Shown here: one piece after another, positions 1-4,097 of the stretch | Position numbering within the stretch: the stretch's first letter is position 1 | Layout of the letters: every line of letters starts with the position of its first letter | From: Planctomycetota bacterium | GTDB taxonomy: Bacteria; Planctomycetota; PUPC01; JACPCR01 | NCBI GenBank assembly: GCA_030740295.1 | Contig: JASLXP010000073.1 | Coordinates: 1-7,399 of the forward strand | Reading direction: 5' to 3' | Length of the DNA: 7,399 bases | Program-made: the position numbers and the translations under genes | Notes under the pieces: generated by a model | What the model was told of the DNA's origin: nothing | The model's database searches: none | Seen by the model: the letters and a program-made list of their open reading frames with translations, nothing else

Positions 1-408
1 CGGGCCGATAGCTTTCGAATCGCACGGGCAGAGCACGATGGCGGAAACTCTCTTTACGATGAAGTCCTTAATCTGATTCTGCTGCTTGGCGACGTCAAAC
101 TCGCCGCTGTTGACCAATACTTCGTAGCCGTGTTTGGCCCCTTCGGCCTGCATGTTGTCGGCAATCACCTTAAAGAAAGGATTGGTGAGCGTCAGCACTG
201 AGAGGCCGATCGTGCCTTTGGTCGCTACCGGGGGTTCGACATTCTCGACCTTCGTTCCTTCACCGGTTCTCTCTGTGTCGGCCGCTATTTTCTCTGCTGG
301 TTTTGGCGCTGGCTTAACGGCATCTTTGGGCTTGTCTCCTCCCCCGCAACCGATCATGAGTGCCAGAGCGGAGGCAAGTGCGAATGCAGAAAAATGTCTA
401 AGCTTCAT
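1..408 (-). CDS. Sugar ABC transporter substrate-binding lipoprotein, 3' end outside window
   Basis: Reading down from the ATG at 408, 136 codons stay open to the window edge. Residues 1-21 form a lipoprotein signal: a basic start (MKLRH), a hydrophobic stretch, and a lipobox ending M-I-G-C with C21 as the lipidation site, followed by GGG. Residues 25-62 are a Lys/Pro/Ala/Glu-rich linker that would hold the domain off the membrane. From about residue 65 the chain matches the start of ribose/galactose-type periplasmic binding proteins (Peripla_BP_4-like): a first beta strand GTIGLSVLTLTNPFF, the helix FKVIADNMQAEGAKHGYEV, then the second strand and the QNQIKDFIVKRVSAIVLCP segment leading into DSKAIGP. 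The family captures a sugar or similar small molecule for an ABC importer; the ligand cannot be told from this half. A Shine-Dalgarno match supports this start. Permease and ATPase genes, if linked, would lie left of the window. Confidence 0.93.
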   Translation of the reverse strand, partial: MKLRHFSAFALASALALMIGCGGGDKPKDAVKPAPKPAEKIAADTERTGEGTKVENVEPPVATKGTIGLSVLTLTNPFFKVIADNMQAEGAKHGYEVLVNSGEFDVAKQQNQIKDFIVKRVSAIVLCPCDSKAIGP

Positions 409-637
409 ATCGTACCTCGGGTGGAATCTGGCAGATGATGCTCCCTGTCGAGTCTCGCCTCTACTGCAAACAGGGAATTTGCTCAAAAAGACCGGATCTT
501 TCAAACTGGCCTGAGGTCGAGACTGAACGAAATTCGGAAAAGCACCCCTGCGAACGCGCAACTTTGAGACTTTTCTTCATGCCGAAAGAACTGAATTTCA
601 AACAGGATGGCACGGACGTAGTGATCTTTGGCTAGGT
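409..637. other. Intergenic leader of the lipoprotein gene, no gene seen
   Basis: These 229 bp lie between the lipoprotein start and the end of the arsC relic. Apart from the ribosome binding site at 414-418, I see no convincing promoter hexamers, terminator or structured RNA. A 66-codon plus-strand frame here has no recognisable protein features. The promoter of the lipoprotein gene should lie here but I cannot place it. Confidence 0.5.
414..418 (-). promoter_or_regulatory. Ribosome binding site of the sugar-binding lipoprotein gene
   Basis: Read on the minus strand, GAGGT lies 5 nt before the ATG at 408. It is one of the few good Shine-Dalgarno matches in the window and fixes the start of the lipoprotein signal peptide. 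Confidence 0.65.
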
Positions 638-971
638 TCATAGAATCCCGAGAACATTCTCAGGCGGCCGTCCAATCGCTGCTCTGTCTCCATTCACCAC
701 GACTGGTCTCTCGAGCAGGATCGGATTTGCTGCGATGGCTGCGATGATCTCATCCGCGCTGCTGTCTTTTGAGAGGCCTCTCCTTGGTTCTCAAAAGTTC
801 GCATGACTCGATCCCGAGCTTGCCAATCAGGGATGCGATTTCGGTCGCGCCGGGCGGTTCTCTGAGGTATTCGATCACACCGGGATCGATGTTGTTGTCC
901 TTCAACAGTTGGAGTGTCTGCCGGCTCTTCGAACGCTTCGGATTGTGAAAGATGCTGATCTGATTGCTCAT
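638..971 (-). pseudogene. arsC: Arsenate reductase (ArsC/YffB family, glutaredoxin type), doubly inactivated
   Basis: From the ATG at 971 the frame reads MSNQISIFHNPKRSKSRQ and continues through LREPP and CELLRTKE (residue 64), then runs into RPLKRQQRG and a TGA at 750-752. The missing C-terminal half lies in another frame: GLSKDSSADEII from about 778, then AANPILLERPVVV and GRPPENVLGIL, ending at TGA 638-640. Joined, they give a normal glutaredoxin-type ArsC of about 115 residues lacking roughly six residues (about 14-20 nt, most simply 17) between TKE and GL, which causes the frameshift. The family motif H-x3-C-x3-R is H9-x3-R13-x3-R17 here: the catalytic Cys codon is CGT (933-935), one transition from TGT. 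The three other arginines known to matter in E. coli ArsC (R60, R94, R107) are kept in LLRTKE, LLERPVVV and IGRPPEN. Both lesions would abolish arsenate reduction. A single sequencing error could not explain both. Confidence 0.9.
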
Positions 972-1156
972 CAGATCTCCTGAAAAATGTTTCCGGTTCG
1001 GTCGCGCTGGTCTTGCATCCAATCGCGGGTTGAAATATCTTACCAGTTAGCCTTCCGGTATGGAACCCGACTCCCCGCCACTGCAACGGCCTACCCCTTT
1101 TTCTTTTGGTCTGATTTTTCTCTCAAGTCAGACGCTCAGTTCGGGCAATTCAAGAC
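972..1156. other. Divergent intergenic region between the arsC relic and the winged-helix gene
   Basis: These 185 bp separate two divergent starts and should carry both promoters. A pyrimidine-rich stretch (about 1093-1124, plus strand, including CTACCCCTTTTTCTTTTGG) is the only compositional anomaly. I see no confident -35/-10 pair, operator palindrome or terminator. Confidence 0.4.
977..981 (-). promoter_or_regulatory. Ribosome binding site of the arsC relic
   Basis: AGGAG on the minus strand lies 5 nt before the ATG at 971. This selects MSNQ as the original start rather than the in-frame ATG 17 codons upstream (1022), and shows that the translation signal survives although the coding sequence is broken. 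Confidence 0.7.
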
Positions 1157-1384
1157 ATGACTAAGACGATGACTGACAAGATCGCTTCCATCGGAGGTGA
1201 TGCCGGACAGATCTGGCGATACCTCTCTGAAAATGGCAGCGCAAGCCCCACCCAGCTCGTGAGAGCGCTCAAGACAACTGCAGCCAACGTGCACCGTGCA
1301 ATTGGCTGGCTCGCACGTGAGGGCAAGGTGGATATCGTCCGCCAGCGCGGAATCGAAAGAGTCGTCCTGATCGAAGAGATCTGA
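1157..1384 (+). CDS. Small winged helix-turn-helix protein (DUF2582-like)
   Basis: A 75-residue protein that is essentially one winged-helix domain. Residues 13-26 form the first helix (GGDAGQIWRYLSEN), 30-38 and 41-54 the helix-turn-helix pair (SPTQLVRAL, then TAANVHRAIGWLAREG), and 56-74 the beta wing (GKVDIVRQRGIERVVLIEE). The IGWLAREGK signature and small size match the DUF2582/wHTH family (PF10771), widespread in Planctomycetota and some other phyla; its function is not established, and binding of nucleic acid is inferred from the fold. There is no second domain for ligand sensing or dimerisation. Neither the ATG at 1157 nor the in-frame ATG at 1169 (MTDKI) has a good Shine-Dalgarno sequence, so the true N-terminus may be four residues shorter. 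The gene is divergent from the arsC relic, but its family gives no link to arsenic regulation: it lacks the ArsR-type Cys motif and has no Cys at all. Confidence 0.85.
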   Translation: MTKTMTDKIASIGGDAGQIWRYLSENGSASPTQLVRALKTTAANVHRAIGWLAREGKVDIVRQRGIERVVLIEEI

Positions 1385-1396
1385 CGTCGGCAGATC
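1378..1396. other. Small inverted repeat spanning both convergent stop codons
   Basis: GATCTG (1378-1383) and CAGATC (1391-1396) form a 6-bp stem with a 7-nt loop. It sits on the TGA of the winged-helix gene and most of the TGA of the FHA gene. There is no U-tract on either side, so it is not a standard intrinsic terminator; it may help end transcription from both sides, or be coincidental. Confidence 0.3.
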
Positions 1397-2699
1397 ACTT
1401 GACTGCTTTGATAAAGGCTGCACGAGCCTTTGCCGCATCTTCCAGGTCTTCGATCGCCATGGATCGCTCGCCGGCGTTCAGGCTCATCCCGAGAATTTCA
1501 TTGTAGATGGAGATTGCGGCCCGGGTCCGGTCGAGTCCCATCTGAATCTGGAGATCCGCCAGTTCTTCGTTCTTTAGAATCTCTTTTGCGCCTTCAAGAG
1601 CAATTCCGGCTTCTTTATATTTTTTTAGGAATGCCGCCCCGCCGCTCTGGCCCGCCCCGCCCTTTTGGTTGCTCACGTAGACGAAGGCGCATACGGCGAG
1701 GAGCGTGATCGGCAGGACGAATAAGACAGCCTTAAGAAACATCCTGCTCGAGCTGGCCGGCACATCGGGGCGTACGCTCACGGAGGGGGCCGGCCGATTT
1801 GGTGGAGGCGTTTCCTGAAGCGGTGTTTCCGGGGGCGGCGCCTTCATTACAGGTACACCCGAGCCCGGCGTCTCACGGACGTGCGATGGGGTGGATTGGT
1901 CTTGCGACGCGGCGGGTTGAGGTTCGGCCGGCGCTTCCTGACTTTCAGCAATCTTTGGTGTGTCGTCTTTGTCCACCTGTTCGACAGTCGGTGGCTGCGC
2001 GAGGTCCGCCTCCTTACCGAGGATATCTTTCTGAAGTACATCGGTGCTTGGCACGTTGGGCTTCTGCCGCCGGCGAAACTCAAACTTCGTGCTCTCGACC
2101 TGGATCACGTCCCCTTCGTTCAGAATGTGGCCACCTTCGATTTTCACGTCGTTAACAAAAACGCCGTTACGGCTTTCCCAGTCATAGGCTTTGATATGGC
2201 CATCCTCAACACACAGCAGGGCGTGATTGCCTGATACGGAATGTTCCTCGAGGACAATCGTCTGAGTGACGCGACGGCCGATCGTGAGGCCCTGCTCTTC
2301 GATGAGGTATTCTTCCCCAACTGCTTCGCCCTCTACTCCAGCAAGAACGAAATCAGTCGGCGCGCTGGCCTGCGAAGCCGGCTGGCTTTCTTCTTCCGCG
2401 CCCCCCGCAGGCGGCTCCCCTTCATTGAACTTGAGCTCGGTAACTCCAAGCAGGATGAGGTCGCCGTCCTTCAAAGGTTTCTCGATAATCGCCTCACCGT
2501 TGACCATCGTGCCGTTGCGGCTGCCGAGGTCACGAACGGAGTATTTTCCGTCGTTGAACTCAATCTGTGTGTGCTGGCGCGAGAGCTCGGAATCGTCGAT
2601 CTGATAATCGCACGTGCTGAAACGTCCAATCACGAACGGCGCCTGCGGAAGCGCAATTACCTCTTCTTTTCCATCCTTGTTAATCTGGAGGAACGCCAT
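1395..2699 (-). CDS. Tandem-FHA-domain protein with C-terminal transmembrane segment
   Basis: A 434-residue protein. FHA domain 1 (about residues 3-92) shows GR at 25-26, S40-R-Q-H43, and GSRNG at 59-63 followed by N67. FHA domain 2 (about 118-208) shows GRR at 141-143, S156-G-N-H159, and ESRNG at 175-179 followed by N183. These Arg, Ser and Asn positions are the ones that contact phosphothreonine in characterised FHA domains, so both look binding-competent. Residues 210-318 are a Pro/Glu/Gln-rich, probably disordered linker. Residues 320-342 (MFLKAVLFVLP onward) form one transmembrane helix, and about 90 residues of helical character follow. Both FHA domains are probably cytoplasmic with the tail outside. 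Likely role: a membrane-anchored adaptor recruiting partners phosphorylated by Ser/Thr kinases, which are numerous in Planctomycetota; no kinase or phosphatase gene is in the window, so the partner is unknown. No Shine-Dalgarno sequence precedes the ATG at 2699. Divergent from dinB. Confidence 0.9.
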   Translation of the reverse strand: MAFLQINKDGKEEVIALPQAPFVIGRFSTCDYQIDDSELSRQHTQIEFNDGKYSVRDLGSRNGTMVNGEAIIEKPLKDGDLILLGVTELKFNEGEPPAGGAEEESQPASQASAPTDFVLAGVEGEAVGEEYLIEEQGLTIGRRVTQTIVLEEHSVSGNHALLCVEDGHIKAYDWESRNGVFVNDVKIEGGHILNEGDVIQVESTKFEFRRRQKPNVPSTDVLQKDILGKEADLAQPPTVEQVDKDDTPKIAESQEAPAEPQPAASQDQSTPSHVRETPGSGVPVMKAPPPETPLQETPPPNRPAPSVSVRPDVPASSSRMFLKAVLFVLPITLLAVCAFVYVSNQKGGAGQSGGAAFLKKYKEAGIALEGAKEILKNEELADLQIQMGLDRTRAAISIYNEILGMSLNAGERSMAIEDLEDAAKARAAFIKAVK

Positions 2700-2774
2700 T
2701 GGAGGGATGTCGATTCACGGACTTCACGGAAGGATTCTTTCCAGGTGAGATGATGCTACCATCAGCGAAAAATC
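2700..2774. promoter_or_regulatory. Divergent FHA/dinB promoter region with tandem repeat and imperfect palindrome
   Basis: Only 75 bp separate the two starts. Two copies of TTCACGGA lie at 2714-2721 and 2723-2730 (9-bp period). Overlapping the second copy is GGAAGGATTCTTTCC (2728-2742), a 15-nt palindrome with a central T and six of seven arm positions paired. These are candidate operator elements for one or both genes. They do not match the E. coli (CTGT-N8-ACAG) or Bacillus (GAAC-N4-GTTC) SOS boxes, so LexA control of dinB is not shown here. No clear -35/-10 pair is visible. Confidence 0.4.
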
Positions 2775-2794
2775 GTGTCAAAGATGACCACTGA
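2750..2794 (+). other. Possible 14-codon leader ORF overlapping the dinB start
   Basis: AGGTG (2743-2747) precedes two adjacent ATGs (2750 and 2753) that open a 14-codon frame, MMLPSAKNRVKDDH, ending at TGA 2792-2794. It is out of frame with dinB and overlaps its first codons. This is the only Shine-Dalgarno-like motif near the dinB start, so ribosomes might load here and reach dinB by coupling, or be diverted from it. It may equally be chance in so short a frame. Confidence 0.2.
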
Positions 2795-3950
2795 ACGAAC
2801 CATTATTCACGCGGACATGGATGCCTTTTATGCATCCGTGGAACAGCGCGACAATCCTGAGTTGCGGGGCAAGCCGGTCATTGTCGGCGGTTCGCCCGAA
2901 TCACGTGGGGTAGTCTCGGCAGCATCTTATGAGGCAAGGGAGTTCGGCGTCCACAGCGCGATGCCCACCGCCCATGCAAAGAGGCGATGCCCGCACGCGG
3001 TTTTCCTCCCTGTGAGGATGGAAAAGTACCAGGACGTCTCAAGGCAGATACGCCGCGTGTTCGAACAGTTCACGCCGCTCATAGAGCCGCTTGCGCTGGA
3101 TGAAGCTTTCATGGACATCACCGGCTCTTTGAGGCTGTTAGGTTCGCCCAGAGAGATCGGCTGGAAGATTAAACATAAGGTGAAGGAACAGACGGAGCTC
3201 ATCGTTTCCATTGGTGTGGCGCCCAATAAATTCCTGGCCAAACTGGCATCCGATCTTTCCAAGCCGGACGGTCTGCTGGAAGTCGCGGAAGCCGAGAAAC
3301 TGGAGTTTCTCGGCAAGCTCGAGGTAGGACGCCTCTGGGGTGTGGGTAAAAAGACGGCGAAGGTCCTCGAAGAGTTCGGCATACGAACAGTCGAGCAATT
3401 GCGGCGCGTTCCGGTGGATGTTCTCAAACGCCGTATCGGCAACGTAGCTGAACACCTCTCCCAGCTTGCGCACGGCGAAGACAGCCGGCATGTCGTGCCA
3501 GACCACGAAGCCAAATCCATCGGCAGCGAATGCACCTTCTCGAGTAACATTGCATCCATGGAGCAGCTCGAGCCTGTCGCTCTCGCGCATTCGGAAGACG
3601 TCGCTGCCAGGGTTCGCTCGTGCGGTCTCACGGCGAAGACGGTGACGTTGAAGGTGAAGTTCGCTGATTTCACTCTCACGACTCGCAGCACAACATTGGA
3701 CGCCGCGACGGACCGCACAGACATCATCGCGACTACAGCTATCGGGCTTCTGCACAATCACGACAAGCTCACAGGACGCTCCGTACGGCTCCTCGGCGTC
3801 AGTGTCTCCCAACTTTCTTCCCAGGGCGAGCGCCAGCTATCGCTTTTCGGTTCAGAAGAGGACACCAAAAGAAGGGATCTGGATCGCGCAGTCGATCAGA
3901 TTCGAAAAGAGATGGGCAAAGACAAGATCAAGCGCGGGCGTCTGCTGTGA
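2775..3950 (+). CDS. dinB: DNA polymerase IV (Y-family translesion polymerase)
   Basis: A 391-residue Y-family polymerase that extends primers past damaged template bases without proofreading. The palm carries the metal ligands: D14 in HADMDAFYASVE and D109-E110 in LALDEAFMDIT, matching E. coli D8, D103 and E104. Y19 aligns with the steric-gate Phe13 of E. coli, an aromatic residue that excludes ribonucleotides. Residues 37-70 (VGGSPESRGVVSAASYEAREFGV and following) are the fingers, SIGVAPNKFLAKLASDLSKP (145-164) is the conserved palm block, and WGVGKKTAKVLEEFGI (188-203) is the thumb helix-hairpin-helix. The little finger occupies about 245-345. QLSLF (354-358) is a near-ideal beta-clamp-binding motif; a charged 33-residue tail follows. 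Length is normal or slightly long. The start taken is GTG at 2775; ATG at 2784 (MTTERTIIHADMD) is an equally good alternative and neither has a Shine-Dalgarno sequence. Monocistronic, convergent with the peroxidase gene. Confidence 0.97.
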   Translation: MSKMTTERTIIHADMDAFYASVEQRDNPELRGKPVIVGGSPESRGVVSAASYEAREFGVHSAMPTAHAKRRCPHAVFLPVRMEKYQDVSRQIRRVFEQFTPLIEPLALDEAFMDITGSLRLLGSPREIGWKIKHKVKEQTELIVSIGVAPNKFLAKLASDLSKPDGLLEVAEAEKLEFLGKLEVGRLWGVGKKTAKVLEEFGIRTVEQLRRVPVDVLKRRIGNVAEHLSQLAHGEDSRHVVPDHEAKSIGSECTFSSNIASMEQLEPVALAHSEDVAARVRSCGLTAKTVTLKVKFADFTLTTRSTTLDAATDRTDIIATTAIGLLHNHDKLTGRSVRLLGVSVSQLSSQGERQLSLFGSEEDTKRRDLDRAVDQIRKEMGKDKIKRGRLL

Positions 3951-4002
3951 GTAGAAGATTGATTCCCAGGGAGATCGAGAGCACGGGATTTCCACGCACC
4001 CC

Positions 4003-4040
4003 AAAAAAACAGCGCCGATGACCGAAATCATCGACGCTGT
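4003..4040 (-). terminator. Intrinsic terminator of the peroxidase gene
   Basis: The arms 4009-4021 (ACAGCGCCGATGA) and 4028-4040 (TCATCGACGCTGT) form a 13-bp stem around a 6-nt loop. Read on the minus strand, the hairpin is followed by a run of seven U (4009-4003). The single irregular pair, 4015 with 4034, is a G-U wobble in minus-strand RNA but a C-A mismatch in plus-strand RNA, and no U-tract follows on the plus side. Both facts orient it to the peroxidase gene, whose stop codon lies 57 nt upstream. It could weakly help stop dinB read-through as well. Confidence 0.9.
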
Positions 4041-4097
4041 TCGTAGGGCGAAAGAGACTCTTATCTTAATCTGGTCGCGGAGCGCCCAGACTACTTT

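Noticed and set aside
608..613. TGGCAC resembling the -24 element of a sigma-54 promoter
   Set aside because: The required GC of the -12 element is absent at the right spacing, and on the plus strand it would drive no gene.
435..635. A 66-codon plus-strand frame beside the lipoprotein gene
   Set aside because: No Shine-Dalgarno sequence, no recognisable domain, and it occupies the expected promoter region of the lipoprotein gene.
694..1086. A 130-codon minus-strand frame overlapping the arsC relic
   Set aside because: It is the third frame over the same DNA. The ArsC-like sequence is found only in the other two minus-strand frames, and this one has no family features.
2927..3812. Long minus-strand frames opposite dinB (276 and 224 codons)
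   Set aside because: Antisense shadows of a fully conserved dinB, with no recognisable motif of their own.
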